Shown here: positions 24,506 to 35,650 of the stretch, piece after piece
Layout: each line of letters opens with the position of its first letter
Position numbering within the stretch: the first letter of the stretch is position 1
NCBI RefSeq assembly: GCF_000519085.1
Contig: NZ_KI912577.1
Span: 4,458,035 to 4,522,034 of the forward strand
DNA: 64,000 nucleotides
From: Methylobacterium sp. 10
GTDB lineage: Bacteria > Pseudomonadota > Alphaproteobacteria > Rhizobiales > Beijerinckiaceae
Direction of reading: 5' to 3'
Made by a program: the position numbers and the translations under genes
The notes under the pieces: model-generated
What the model saw: only the letters and a program-made list of their open reading frames with translations
Told to the model about the DNA's origin: nothing
The model's database searches: none

Positions 24506-25072
24506 TCATTTTGCGCCTTGGGCCATCTGCATCTTCACGATCTTGTCCGGGTTCTGGACTGCGCCGCCGGGAGCGCCGGGGGCCGCCTTCTTGATCTTGT
24601 CCACGGCTTCCATGCCCGAGGAGACCAGCCCGATCACGGTGTACTGGCCGTTCAGGAACGGCGCATCGCCGAGACAGATGAAGAACTGCGAGTTCGCCGA
24701 GTTCGGATCGGACGAGCGGGCCATGCCGAGGGTGCCGCGGCGGAACGGGGATTGCGAGAACTCGGCCGGGATGTTCGGCAGGGACGAGCCGCCGGTGCCG
24801 TTGCCCTTCGGGTCGCCGGTCTGGGCCATGAAGCCGTCCATGACCCGGTGGAACTTCAACCCGTCGTAGAAGCCCTTCTTGATGAGGGTCTTGAGCTGGG
24901 CCACGTGCTGCGGCGCGAGGTCCGGTCGCAGCTCGATGGTGACGCGGCCATCCTTGGTGTCGAGATAGACCGTGTTGTCGTCGGCGGCCTGCGCCATGGG
25001 CGACAGGCCGATCATGGCGGCAAGCGCCAGGGACAGGAAGGCGGTCCGACGATGGATGGTCCGATGAGTCAT
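24506..25072 (-). CDS. ppiA: Periplasmic peptidyl-prolyl cis-trans isomerase (cyclophilin)
   Basis: 188 aa from the ATG at 25072, with a signal peptide (FLSLALAAMIGLSPMAQA) in front of a full cyclophilin domain: FYDGLKFHRVMDGFMAQTGD, GMARSSDPNSANSQFF and NGQYTVIGLVSSGMEAVD. Assists folding of exported proteins. A second cyclophilin without signal peptide lies two genes downstream, so the operon supplies both compartments. coaD ends 44 bp upstream. Confidence 0.94.
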   Translation of the reverse strand: MTHRTIHRRTAFLSLALAAMIGLSPMAQAADDNTVYLDTKDGRVTIELRPDLAPQHVAQLKTLIKKGFYDGLKFHRVMDGFMAQTGDPKGNGTGGSSLPNIPAEFSQSPFRRGTLGMARSSDPNSANSQFFICLGDAPFLNGQYTVIGLVSSGMEAVDKIKKAAPGAPGGAVQNPDKIVKMQMAQGAK

Positions 25073-25116
25073 GGGTAGGCGGTCTCCGGTCCGTTGAAGA
25101 TGGTGAGTGAAGGGGA

Positions 25117-25617
25117 TCAGGCTTTCGCGAACCGCGCGGCGAGCCGTTCGGCCACGAGGGGCGGGACGAAGGGCGAGACATCGCCTCCCATGGCCGCGAT
25201 CTGCCGCACCAGGGTGGCGGTGATCGGGCGTACGCCGGTGGAGGCGGGCAGGAACACCGTCTGCACTTCGGGCGCCATGGCGCCGTTCATGCCGGCGAGC
25301 TGCATCTCGTAGTCGAGATCCGTGCCGTCGCGCAGGCCGCGGATGAAGATGCTCGCGCCCGAGCGCCGTGCCGCCGACACCGCCAGATCGTCGAAGGTGA
25401 CGATGTCGAGGCCGGTCCCCTCGGCCTCCGCGAGCGGCGCGCAGGTCGCCCGCAGGAGGTGGGCCCGCTCTTCCGGCGAGAACATGGGGGCCTTGCCCGG
25501 ATGCACGCCGATGGCGATCACGAGGTGCTGAACGAGACGGCACGCCTGACGGATGACGTCGAGGTGTCCGTTCGTGACCGGGTCGAAGGAGCCGGCGTAG
25601 AGCGCGGTGCGGATCAT
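25117..25617 (-). CDS. coaD: Phosphopantetheine adenylyltransferase
   Basis: 166 aa; transfers AMP from ATP to 4'-phosphopantetheine, the penultimate step of coenzyme A synthesis. The nucleotidyltransferase signature GSFDPVTNGHLD is at residues 9-20 with the TxGH motif, followed by GVHPGKAPMFSPEER and IFIRGLRDGTDLDYE. It heads the co-directional series coaD-ppiA-(TonB-C-like)-ppiB. Confidence 0.96.
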   Translation of the reverse strand: MIRTALYAGSFDPVTNGHLDVIRQACRLVQHLVIAIGVHPGKAPMFSPEERAHLLRATCAPLAEAEGTGLDIVTFDDLAVSAARRSGASIFIRGLRDGTDLDYEMQLAGMNGAMAPEVQTVFLPASTGVRPITATLVRQIAAMGGDVSPFVPPLVAERLAARFAKA

Positions 25618-25710
25618 TACCCGTGGGCGTAGAGCATTTCGCCTCGAAACGGAACCGCTCGGCGCATCCCATCGCGGTAGCGGTCCGCCCCGGCGCCCCG
25701 GCGCGGCACG

Positions 25711-25744
25711 AAAAAGGGCGGAGGCCCCAAAGGAGCGCCCGCCC
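25711..25744 (-). terminator. Probable terminator after the porin gene
   Basis: GGGCGG (25716-25721) can pair with CCGCCC (25739-25744); on the minus strand the stem is followed by five T. It lies about 70 bp past the porin stop. The stem is short and the loop long, so support is moderate. Confidence 0.5.
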
Positions 25745-25812
25745 GAAGTTTCGGTCTGCGAAGTCTAGTGTCTCGGACGTCCGGATGACGCGGGGCTGAG
25801 CCCCACGAGATC

Positions 25813-26664
25813 CTAGTAGCTGCCGAACTTGTAGTTCAGCCCGGCGCGAGCGATGGCGCCCTCAGTCTTGAAGACTGCGTTGTAGCCGATGCCCGGACCG
25901 CCGGTGGAGGCGACGAGGAGGTTGCGGCTGCCGAGATCGTAGCGGAGGTATTCGGCCTTCAGCGTGACGGCGCTGGAACGGAAGAAGTTCAGGAACGAAT
26001 CGGTGGGAAGGGCATATTCGATGCCGCCGCCATAGGCGTAACCGGTCTCCATGGTGGAGCGCGCACCGGCATAGGTCACCGGCGAGCCGGTCTGGAAGCT
26101 GACGCTCTGCTCGATGCCGCCATAGGCGAAACCGCCCGTGCCGTAGACCATGACCTTGTCGAAGGCGTAGCCGACGCGGCCGCGCACCGTGCCGAGATAC
26201 TGCAGATCGGACCGGTACGTGTTCGTCAGCGTGGAGGGCAACGCCGTGCGGGTCGCCACGTTCACGCGGCTGGTCTCGAGATCCGTGTACTGGGCATCCG
26301 CCTCGATGCCGATCACGATGCCGTTGCCCGGCGTCAGCTGGTAGTTGTAGCCGATCTGTGCGCCGGCGGAGAACCCTTCCTGGGGCAGCTTGAGGGCCGC
26401 GGGACGCAGGCGATTGTCGACATTGCCCTGGAGGTTCGCGGCATTCGGAGCGCCGGAATTGAGGTTGTTGATACCCGTGGTGCGAACGGTATCGCTCTCG
26501 GTATAGGCGTAGCCGGCGTTGATACCGAAATAGAACCCCGTCCAGGCGAAGACGGGGACCGGCACGAAGACCGGCGCCTCGGCGCGGCGGGGAAGGTCCG
26601 CGGCGGAGGCGGCGCCAGCGGCCAGGATCGTGGCCGCACCGGCGAGGAGGAGGGACTTGAACAC
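25813..26664 (-). CDS. Outer-membrane beta-barrel protein (Omp25/31 type)
   Basis: 283 aa with signal peptide (LLLAGAATILAAGAASA) and the usual start of rhizobial Omp25/31 proteins (ADLPRR, then WTGFYFGINAGY). Alternating strands rich in Gly and Tyr follow, e.g. QIGYNYQL, GRVGYAFDKVMVYGTGGFA, VTLKAEYLRYDLG, and the terminal strand ARAGLNYKFGSY ends in an aromatic residue as expected for BAM substrates. Likely a structural or small-solute barrel; substrate unknown. Confidence 0.92.
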   Translation of the reverse strand: MFKSLLLAGAATILAAGAASAADLPRRAEAPVFVPVPVFAWTGFYFGINAGYAYTESDTVRTTGINNLNSGAPNAANLQGNVDNRLRPAALKLPQEGFSAGAQIGYNYQLTPGNGIVIGIEADAQYTDLETSRVNVATRTALPSTLTNTYRSDLQYLGTVRGRVGYAFDKVMVYGTGGFAYGGIEQSVSFQTGSPVTYAGARSTMETGYAYGGGIEYALPTDSFLNFFRSSAVTLKAEYLRYDLGSRNLLVASTGGPGIGYNAVFKTEGAIARAGLNYKFGSY

Positions 26665-26773
26665 GGCTGAAATCCTGGGGCGAGCGATCTGTCTCTGAAC
26701 CGGAACTTAGCCGTGCGGACGGAGGCCCGATATCACCCGATAGCAACACTGAAGATCAGTGCAGAACAAGACG

Positions 26774-26805
26774 ATGCCGGCCAAGTCATACGACTTGGCC
26801 GGCAT
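26774..26805. terminator. Perfect inverted repeat, gyrA terminator
   Basis: A 14-bp perfect stem (ATGCCGGCCAAGTC with GACTTGGCCGGCAT) with a 4-nt ATAC loop, 60 bp past the gyrA stop. On the minus strand it is preceded by A-rich and followed by CGTCTTGTTCT; on the plus strand it is followed by TTTT. It can terminate in both directions. Confidence 0.78.
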
Positions 26806-26864
26806 TTTAATCCTGAGTAACGGAAGTTTTTTAACCAATAAGCCCGGCGCCCAAGAGGCTCGGT

Positions 26865-29621
<2,757 letters not shown>

Positions 29622-29973
29622 GGTCTTCGATCTCTGCCTGTGACGGGTCCGGCGGGCCGGGGCCGCATGGAGCGCCGGGCGCATGGGAATGTGGGGAGCG
29701 GGGCGTTCCGCGCGGCCTCGAAAAGGCCGGCCGCGTCACGTCCTGGCTCGGGCCTTCTCCATACGCCATCCGATGCCGCCGCGCCACCGCCGGACACGTC
29801 GCGACCACATCGACAAATCCCATGCGCCGCAAGCGCTTACCGCGTCCGATCCGAGATGCCCTGAACGATCTCCGTCGCCTGCCGGTGTCCGTCTGCGATC
29901 GAGGGAGCGGCGTCGCGGTGTAATCCTTGAGTCGTAGTGCCGACTTCAAAGTCGCCCATGAAGGAAAAACCGC
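29622..29973. other. Divergent intergenic region, gyrA / catalase-like gene
   Basis: About 350 bp that should hold the promoters of gyrA and of the divergent catalase-like gene. A small hairpin GGCCT-CGAAA-AGGCC is seen near 29714-29728. No gene or known RNA is supported. Confidence 0.4.
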
Positions 29974-30981
29974 GTGGCTGCCAGATATCGCAATCGGACG
30001 TTCGGCTTGGCGATGGCATTGCCGCTAGCCTTGATCGCTATCATTGGCGTGAGAACTTCGCGGGCCGATGAAGGCACCACCGCCGAACAGATCGTTGCTG
30101 CCATGAAGACGTTGTGGGGAAGTCAAGAAGGCTTTCGCGCCAATCACGCCAAGGGCGTCGTTGTCACTGGAAGCTTCGTCGCGACACCCCAGGGCCCCGG
30201 TTTGAGCAAGGCCTCCCTGTTCGACGGGGAGCCGGTGCCGGTGACGGTGCGCTTCTCGGATTCCACTGGGCTGCCGAAGATTCCCGACGGGGCCGATCTG
30301 GCCAACCCGCATGGGATGTCGATGAAGTTCGTCCTCGCCGACGGGGTCGAGATGGACGTGGTGACGAATCCCCTCGCGTTCTTCCCCGTGGCCACCGGCG
30401 AGGAGTTCCTGGCGCTTCTCACCGCCATCGCGCAGACGAAGCCGGAAGCGCAAAAGCCCACGCCCGTGGAGCGCTTCATGGCCGAGCACCCTGCGGCGCC
30501 CAAGGCTTTCGCCAGCGTTCAGACCCCTTCGAGCTTTGCCCGCGAGACCTATCACGGCGTCGACGCCTTCCTGTTCGTCGATGCCGGGGGCAAGCGCCAG
30601 CCGTTCCGGTTCCGCTTCGTCCCCGCCGCCAGCCCGGACTACCTGTTCCCCGACGACGCGGCCAAGCGGGGGCCGAATTACCTGAGGGCCGAATTGCCCG
30701 CCGCCCTTGCCACGGCACCGGTCGTGTTCACCATACAGGCCCAGCTGGCCAATCCCGGGGACCAGACCAGGGATCCGAGCCAGCCCTGGCCGGAAGACCG
30801 CAAGGTCGTCACCCTGGGCACGATCACCCTCGACCGGGCGGTGGCCGACAGTGCCGCGGCGGAGAAGGCGTTGGTGTTCCTGCCCAGCAATCTTGCCGAT
30901 GGGATCGAGGTCTCGGATGACCCGCTGATCGACGCCCGCAACCAAGCCTATGCCGTATCCTTCGGCAAACGCTTGCAATAG
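29974..30981 (+). CDS. Periplasmic catalase-family (SrpA-like) peroxidase
   Basis: 335 aa from a GTG at 29974, with signal peptide (FGLAMALPLALIAIIGVRTSRA). The mature part is a shortened catalase domain of the SrpA type: NHAKGVVVTGSFVATPQ (candidate distal His), VTVRFSDSTG, NPHGMSMKFVL, VTNPLAFFPV and RFRFVPA. Such haem proteins are predicted organic peroxidases or catalases of the periplasm. Haem ligation could not be confirmed by eye. It is divergent from gyrA. Confidence 0.85.
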   Translation: MAARYRNRTFGLAMALPLALIAIIGVRTSRADEGTTAEQIVAAMKTLWGSQEGFRANHAKGVVVTGSFVATPQGPGLSKASLFDGEPVPVTVRFSDSTGLPKIPDGADLANPHGMSMKFVLADGVEMDVVTNPLAFFPVATGEEFLALLTAIAQTKPEAQKPTPVERFMAEHPAAPKAFASVQTPSSFARETYHGVDAFLFVDAGGKRQPFRFRFVPAASPDYLFPDDAAKRGPNYLRAELPAALATAPVVFTIQAQLANPGDQTRDPSQPWPEDRKVVTLGTITLDRAVADSAAAEKALVFLPSNLADGIEVSDDPLIDARNQAYAVSFGKRLQ

Positions 30982-31056
30982 GCGCCGCCCGACCCCTCCG
31001 CCTCGCTCCGGGTGTCCGGTAAAGGTGGACTCGGAGCGCCGTGCTGCCCACTTCCC

Positions 31057-31431
31057 TCACCCCGCCGCGATGCCGGCGAAATCGGACATCTCGTAGAGCG
31101 GCCGGATCTCGATCTCGCTCGGGCCGGGCATCGGATTGGGACAGCGCTTCACCCAGTCCAGCGCTTCCTCCATGTCCTTGACCTGCCAGAGCCAGAAGCC
31201 GGCGACCAGTTCCCCGGTAGAGGCGAAGGGACCGTCGCTGACGCTGCGGGTGGCGCCGTCGAAGGCGACCCGTTTGCCCTTGGCCGATGGGTGCAGGCCC
31301 TCCCCGGCGAGCAGGATGCCGGCCTTGGCGAGTTCCCCGTTGAATTCGCCCATGGCGGTGAGCAGTTCGAAGGACGGCATGATCCCCGCCTCGCTGTCCG
31401 TTGTCGCCTTGACCAGAACCATGACGCGCAT
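31057..31431 (-). CDS. YciI-like (DGPF-domain) protein
   Basis: 124 aa from the ATG at 31431 (GGAGGGG upstream). A ferredoxin-like alpha/beta fold of the YCII/DGPF type: MRVMVLVKATTDSEAG, LLAGEGLHPSAKG, the name-giving VSDGPFAST and GFWLWQVKDMEEALDWVKRC. Often found with ECF sigma factors; none is adjacent here. Biochemical role unknown. Confidence 0.88.
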   Translation of the reverse strand: MRVMVLVKATTDSEAGIMPSFELLTAMGEFNGELAKAGILLAGEGLHPSAKGKRVAFDGATRSVSDGPFASTGELVAGFWLWQVKDMEEALDWVKRCPNPMPGPSEIEIRPLYEMSDFAGIAAG

Positions 31432-31558
31432 CGATTCCCCTCCCCTGCTCGATCGAGCCCATGGAAGCACACAGATGCGGTTCGTGTGAACTCACCGACG
31501 GTGGGGACGGTTACCCGACGTCATCGATTCCGCCGCACCCATCGACAGGGGCACCGTC

Positions 31559-32251
31559 ATGCTCACTCGCCCGAAGGCCGTGGCCTTCGACATCATCGGC
31601 ACCGTGTTCAGCATGGAGCCGATGCGGCCCGCGCTGGTGGCGATGGGCCTGCCGCCGCTTGCCCTGGACTTCCTCTACACCGCCGGGTTGCGGGACACGT
31701 TCGCCCTGGCGGCGACCGGCACCTTCGCGCCCTTCCAGTCCGTGCTGTCGGGGTGTCTCGACGAGGTGCTCGCCATGCACGGCCTCGCCGCCTCGTCGGA
31801 GGACAAGGCGGCTTTGCTCGCCATGATGAAGGCCCTTCCCCCGCACGAGGACGCCAAAACCGCGTTCCAGCGTCTCGCGGACGCCGGCATCAGGGTCTTC
31901 GCCCTGAGCAACGGCGCGGCCGCGACGACGGAGGGATTGCTCGCTGCGGCAGGGATGGCGGGGCTCGTGGAGCGGGTTCTCTCCGTCGAGGAAGTGAAGC
32001 TGTCGAAGCCGCGCGCCGAGGTCTACCACCATGCGGCACGGGCCGCCGGAATCGCCCCGGGCGAGATGGCTTTGATCGCAACCCACCCGTGGGACCTGCA
32101 CGGCGCCAAGATCGCCGGCCTCATGACCGGCTACGTTGCTCGTGGAGTGCCGTACTCACCTGCCTTGCAGGCGCCGGATCTCACCGGGGAAACCCTCTTG
32201 GATGTCGCCTCGGGGATGGCGCGGGTCTCGACTTTACAGCCCGATGCCTGA
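31559..32251 (+). CDS. Haloacid dehalogenase type II family hydrolase
   Basis: 230-aa HAD-superfamily hydrolase close to L-2-haloacid dehalogenases. Motif I FDIIGTVFS supplies the nucleophilic Asp, motif II is ALSNGAAA, the Lys motif is KLSKPRAEVYHHA and motif IV is IATHPWDLHGA. Dehalogenation versus phosphatase action cannot be decided from sequence; the DxxGT motif and lack of a second Asp favour the dehalogenase branch. Divergent from the YciI-like gene and convergent with ssb. Confidence 0.85.
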   Translation: MLTRPKAVAFDIIGTVFSMEPMRPALVAMGLPPLALDFLYTAGLRDTFALAATGTFAPFQSVLSGCLDEVLAMHGLAASSEDKAALLAMMKALPPHEDAKTAFQRLADAGIRVFALSNGAAATTEGLLAAAGMAGLVERVLSVEEVKLSKPRAEVYHHAARAAGIAPGEMALIATHPWDLHGAKIAGLMTGYVARGVPYSPALQAPDLTGETLLDVASGMARVSTLQPDA

Positions 32252-32330
32252 TCCCCGAACGTCTCGGTGGCACCTGCCGGTCAGCTCCGTGAGCGACCAA
32301 TTGCATTCACCAGTCTGCTCGATGGCTGCT

Positions 32331-32391
32331 CCCTCTGCCTGAGAGGGTTCGTCGTGAGGCGCGACGGGCTCCCTCTCCTTCCAGGAGAGGG
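32331..32391. repeat. Two tandem hairpins between HAD and ssb genes
   Basis: CCCTCT-GCCTG-AGAGGG (32331-32347) and CCCTCTCC-TTCCA-GGAGAGGG (32371-32391) are perfect stems about 24 bp apart with the same CCCTCT core. They lie between convergent genes and may halt transcription or stabilise 3' ends, but have no T-run. Confidence 0.45.
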
Positions 32392-32502
32392 GACCCGTGG
32401 TGCCCACCGGATGTGTAAACATCGCAGCCGTGACCGGACGGGTGGTGGCCGATACACTATCCGTCCCGCCAGTTGGATGCGGATGACCGCAACGGTAAAT
32501 GT

Positions 32503-33069
32503 CTAGAACGGAATATCGTCGTCGAGGTCGTAGTTGGGCTTCGACGAAGCTGCCGCCGGACGACGTTCTCCGCCGGAGGAGCGGGCACCGCCATACTCTC
32601 CGCCGCGATCGCCGCCCCTGTCGCCGCCGCGATCCCCGCCACGGCCGCCGCCGTAATCGCCGCCACGGCTGATCTGGCCGCCGCCCTCGTCGTCGGCGCC
32701 CATCTCTCCGCCGCCGCTGCGGCCGTCGAGGAGGGTGAGTTCACCGCGGAAACGCTGGAGCACCACCTCGGTGGTGTACTTCTCGACGCCGGACTGGTCC
32801 GCCCATTTCCGGGTCTGGAGCTGGCCCTCGATATAGACCTTCGAGCCCTTGCGCAGGTACTGCTCGGCCACCCGCGCCAGGTTCTCGTTGTAGATCACGA
32901 CCGCGTGCCACTCGGTCTTTTCCTTGCGCTCGCCCGACGCCTTGTCCTTCCAGGATTCGGACGTGGCGATGCGCAAGTTGACCACGGGGTCGCCGGAGGC
33001 GAGGCGCCGGGTCTCGGGGTCGCGCCCGAGATTGCCCACCAAAATCACCTTGTTGACGCTGCCGGCCAT
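32503..33069 (-). CDS. ssb: Single-stranded DNA-binding protein
   Basis: 188 aa. Binds ssDNA in replication, repair and recombination. OB fold at about residues 4-110 (VNKVILVGNLGRDPETR, WHAVVIYNENLARVAEQYL, GSKVYIEGQLQTRKW); then a flexible Gly/Asp-rich linker with GGDRGGDRGGDRGG repeats; and the conserved acidic tip DDDIPF that recruits partner proteins. ATG at 33069 follows GAGGAGAG. The repeats in the linker could vary in number by slippage. Confidence 0.96.
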   Translation of the reverse strand: MAGSVNKVILVGNLGRDPETRRLASGDPVVNLRIATSESWKDKASGERKEKTEWHAVVIYNENLARVAEQYLRKGSKVYIEGQLQTRKWADQSGVEKYTTEVVLQRFRGELTLLDGRSGGGEMGADDEGGGQISRGGDYGGGRGGDRGGDRGGDRGGEYGGARSSGGERRPAAASSKPNYDLDDDIPF

Positions 33070-33250
33070 GCCGCTCTCCTCTCGATCGATCTCACTGACG
33101 GAAAGGGCCTCACACGCCGTCCGTCCCGTTCGCCCTTCATGAACTTCGGACAGTCGGCCCGCAATCAGGGGGGCGGATTTGTCCCCACCGATCACAGACC
33201 GATGTTCTATATTTGTTCGTTTTGGTGCGCAAGGATCGCGCGTCTGGCGC

Positions 33251-34267
33251 TCACGCGATCCGCACCAGCATCTTGCCGAAATTGCGCCCCTTCAATAGTC
33301 CGATGAAGGCCTCCGGCGCCGCCTCCAGGCCATCGACGATGTCTTCCCGATGCTGGATGCGCCCCTCCCTCAGCCAGGTTCCGACCTCACTCAGGAACTC
33401 CCCCTCCTGCTCGGCGAAATCCCACACGATGAAGCCGCGCAGGGTCAGGCGCTTGGTCAGGATGGCGCGCATGACGACGGGGCTGCGGTCCGGCCCCGGC
33501 GGCAATTCGGTGAGGCTGTAGCCGGAGACCAGGCCGCAGACGGGGATGCGGGCGAAGTCGTTGAGGAGCGGCAGCACGGCGTCGAAGACCGCGCCGCCGA
33601 CATTCTCGAAATAGACGTCGATCCCGTCGGGGCAGGCGGCGGCAAGCGCGCCGGGCAGATCGTCGGTACGATGATCCACCGCCGCGTCGAAGCCGAGCAC
33701 CTCGGTGAGGTAGGCGCATTTCTCCGGTCCCCCGGCGACGCCGACGGCGCGCGCACCCTTCAGCTTCGCGATCTGGCCGACGAGGGAGCCCACCGGCCCG
33801 GCGGCAGCGGCGACCACCACGGTCTCCCCCGCCTTCGGCTGCCCGATGGTGAGGAGGCCGGTATAGGCCGTCATGCCCGGCATTCCGAGGACGCCGAGGG
33901 CCGTGCTGACGGGTGCGGCCTCTGGATCGAGCTTGCGCAGGCCGCGGCCATCGGAGACGGCGAAATCCTGCCAGCCGCCGAAGGCGGTGACCATGTCGCC
34001 CTCGCGAAAATCCGGATGCCGCGAGGCCGCGACCTCCGACACAGTGGCCCCGACCATGGTCGCGCCGATGGCGACGGGCTCGGCATAGGATTTCGCCGCG
34101 CTCATCCGCCCGCGCATGTAGGGATCGAGGGAGAGGATGCGGTTGCGCAGCAGCACTTCGCCCTCCCCCGGCGTCGGCGTGCGGCTCTCCTCGAGCCGGA
34201 AATGCGCGGCGGTCGGCTCTCCGTGCGGACGGGAGGCGAGGACGATGCTGCGGTTCACGGCGACCAT
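33251..34267 (-). CDS. NADP-dependent oxidoreductase (CurA/YncB-type MDR)
   Basis: 338-aa zinc-independent medium-chain dehydrogenase/reductase. Signatures: NRILSLDPYMRGRM, GMPGMTAYTGLLTIGQPKAG, the Rossmann loop AAAAGPVGSLVGQIAKLKG and YFENVGGAVFDAVLPLL, plus RGFIVWDFAE. Reduces C=C bonds of enones or related substrates with NADPH; natural substrate unknown. No partner genes identify its pathway. Confidence 0.9.
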   Translation of the reverse strand: MVAVNRSIVLASRPHGEPTAAHFRLEESRTPTPGEGEVLLRNRILSLDPYMRGRMSAAKSYAEPVAIGATMVGATVSEVAASRHPDFREGDMVTAFGGWQDFAVSDGRGLRKLDPEAAPVSTALGVLGMPGMTAYTGLLTIGQPKAGETVVVAAAAGPVGSLVGQIAKLKGARAVGVAGGPEKCAYLTEVLGFDAAVDHRTDDLPGALAAACPDGIDVYFENVGGAVFDAVLPLLNDFARIPVCGLVSGYSLTELPPGPDRSPVVMRAILTKRLTLRGFIVWDFAEQEGEFLSEVGTWLREGRIQHREDIVDGLEAAPEAFIGLLKGRNFGKMLVRIA

Positions 34268-34442
34268 GATCTGACGCTCCGGTTGACAGGAAGGATCTTC
34301 TGGACGGGCGTTCCAGCCTCAGGGGACATGTCGACAAGGCCGATCGGGCGCCGGTGTTCCACCGACGAGACCCAGGCACCGCCTGCGCCCAGCCGCGTTG
34401 ACGCGCAAGGGTTGCCGCCCTGCCAGCGATAGGACTGCCCCG

Positions 34443-34847
34443 ATGACCCGCCCGCTCCTCCTCGCCGCCATCGCCGCGATGTCCGGCTTCGCGGCGCCGG
34501 CTTTGGCCGACGACCCCCTCGCCGTCCATCGCTGGAGGTCGCGGGTTCTCGTCGTCGTGGCCCCGGAGGGCGGAGATCCGCGCATTGAGGCGCAGAGGCG
34601 CGAGGCGCGGACGAGACGAGCGGAGTATGCGGAGCGCGACCTCGTCCTGGTGGAGGCGATCGGGACGGGTGCCGAGGCGGACCGCATCCGCGACCGGTTC
34701 GGGATCGGGCCCCGGGATTTCCGCGTCGTGCTCGTGGGTAAGGACGGCGAGGCGAAGCTCGCCGAGGCCGCGCCGATCCCGGCCGCCCGCCTGTTCTCCA
34801 CCATCGATGCCATGCCGATGCGGAGGAACGAGAAGGGCCGGCGGTAA
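34443..34847 (+). CDS. DUF4174-domain secreted protein
   Basis: 134 aa from the ATG at 34443, with signal peptide (LLLAAIAAMSGFAAPALA). The rest follows the DUF4174 pattern: VHRWRSRVLVVVAPEG, a basic/acidic helix with RREARTRRAEYAERDLVLVE, then FGIGPRDFRVVLVGKDGE and FSTIDAMPMRRNE. A thioredoxin-like fold is suspected for the family but no CxxC is present. Function unknown. Confidence 0.8.
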   Translation: MTRPLLLAAIAAMSGFAAPALADDPLAVHRWRSRVLVVVAPEGGDPRIEAQRREARTRRAEYAERDLVLVEAIGTGAEADRIRDRFGIGPRDFRVVLVGKDGEAKLAEAAPIPAARLFSTIDAMPMRRNEKGRR

Positions 34848-34875
34848 CGGATCGGCCGGGTGGTTTGGAGCAACG

Positions 34876-34905
34876 AAAAAGGGGCCGCCGGGGCGGCCCC
34901 TTCCT
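34876..34905. terminator. Bidirectional intrinsic terminator
   Basis: GGGGCCGCC (34881-34889) pairs with GGCGGCCCC (34892-34900) with a 2-nt gap; on the minus strand it is followed by five T, on the plus strand by TTCCTC. It separates the convergent DUF4174 and Gly-rich protein genes. Confidence 0.75.
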
Positions 34906-34931
34906 CGGGAGATCGTCCCGAACGGAACCGA

Positions 34932-35426
34932 TCAGTAGCAGCGCTCGATCAGGACGCGGCGAGGACCGTAGGGGGTCCAGCGGGTACGCGGAACAGTGTA
35001 GCATCCGCCACCGTAGCCGCCGTATCCGCCATAGGCGGCAGGAGCGTAGCCGTAGCCGTAGGCGGGGTATCCGCCATACCCACCGTAGCCGCCATAGAGG
35101 CCGCCGGCGGCGAGCCCGAGGCCCACGCCGAGGCCGAGCCCTCCGAGGCCGTAACCGTAGCCACGGCCATAGCCGCCTCTCCAGCCGTAGCCGCGATGTC
35201 CACCCCAGCCGCCGCGATAGCCGCCAAAGCCTGCGCCCCGGAAGCCGCCGCCATAACCGCGGAAACCGCCGCCGCGGAAACCGCCTAAGCCGCCGTGTCC
35301 ACCCCAGCCACCATGGCCGCCATGCCAACCACCGTGGCCACCCCAGCCACCGCGGGCTTCCGCCGTCGCCGGGATCATCGCCAGAGCGCCGACCATCGCG
35401 GTCGCTGCCAGAACAATGCGTTTCAT
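34932..35426 (-). CDS. Glycine/tyrosine-rich secreted protein
   Basis: 164 aa: signal peptide (VLAATAMVGALAMIPATAEA), then about 115 residues of Gly with Trp, His, Tyr and Arg in irregular GGxGG and GYG repeats, and a short end domain with two Cys (GGCYTVPRTRWTP, VLIERCY). Such low-complexity proteins are common in alphaproteobacteria; function unknown, perhaps surface-associated. The repetitive DNA makes homology searches unreliable. Followed by a strong terminator. Confidence 0.75.
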   Translation of the reverse strand: MKRIVLAATAMVGALAMIPATAEARGGWGGHGGWHGGHGGWGGHGGLGGFRGGGFRGYGGGFRGAGFGGYRGGWGGHRGYGWRGGYGRGYGYGLGGLGLGVGLGLAAGGLYGGYGGYGGYPAYGYGYAPAAYGGYGGYGGGCYTVPRTRWTPYGPRRVLIERCY

Positions 35427-35650
35427 CGTCTTGTCTCCAAAGACAGGTTCTTGTCCCCAGTGGTTGCAGAACGCCCAGGCTTGCCAAACGGTTCATCGCA
35501 CATTTTGTCCCGCACCCGTCGGGCCGATCACAGGTCGGTGAGAGAGGCGGTCGGCACGTCTTGAAAACGCCTCCCGTTTCGGGCCAGGACACCGCGCGCC
35601 ACCTCGTCCGCACGGGAGGGCGGATGATGGCTCCGCCTCGGGATTCAACG

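Noticed and set aside
32331..32391. Possible glycine riboswitch on the minus strand
   Set aside because: Only the CTCTCAGG-like piece fits; the core is missing and the element lies downstream of ssb with no gene to control.
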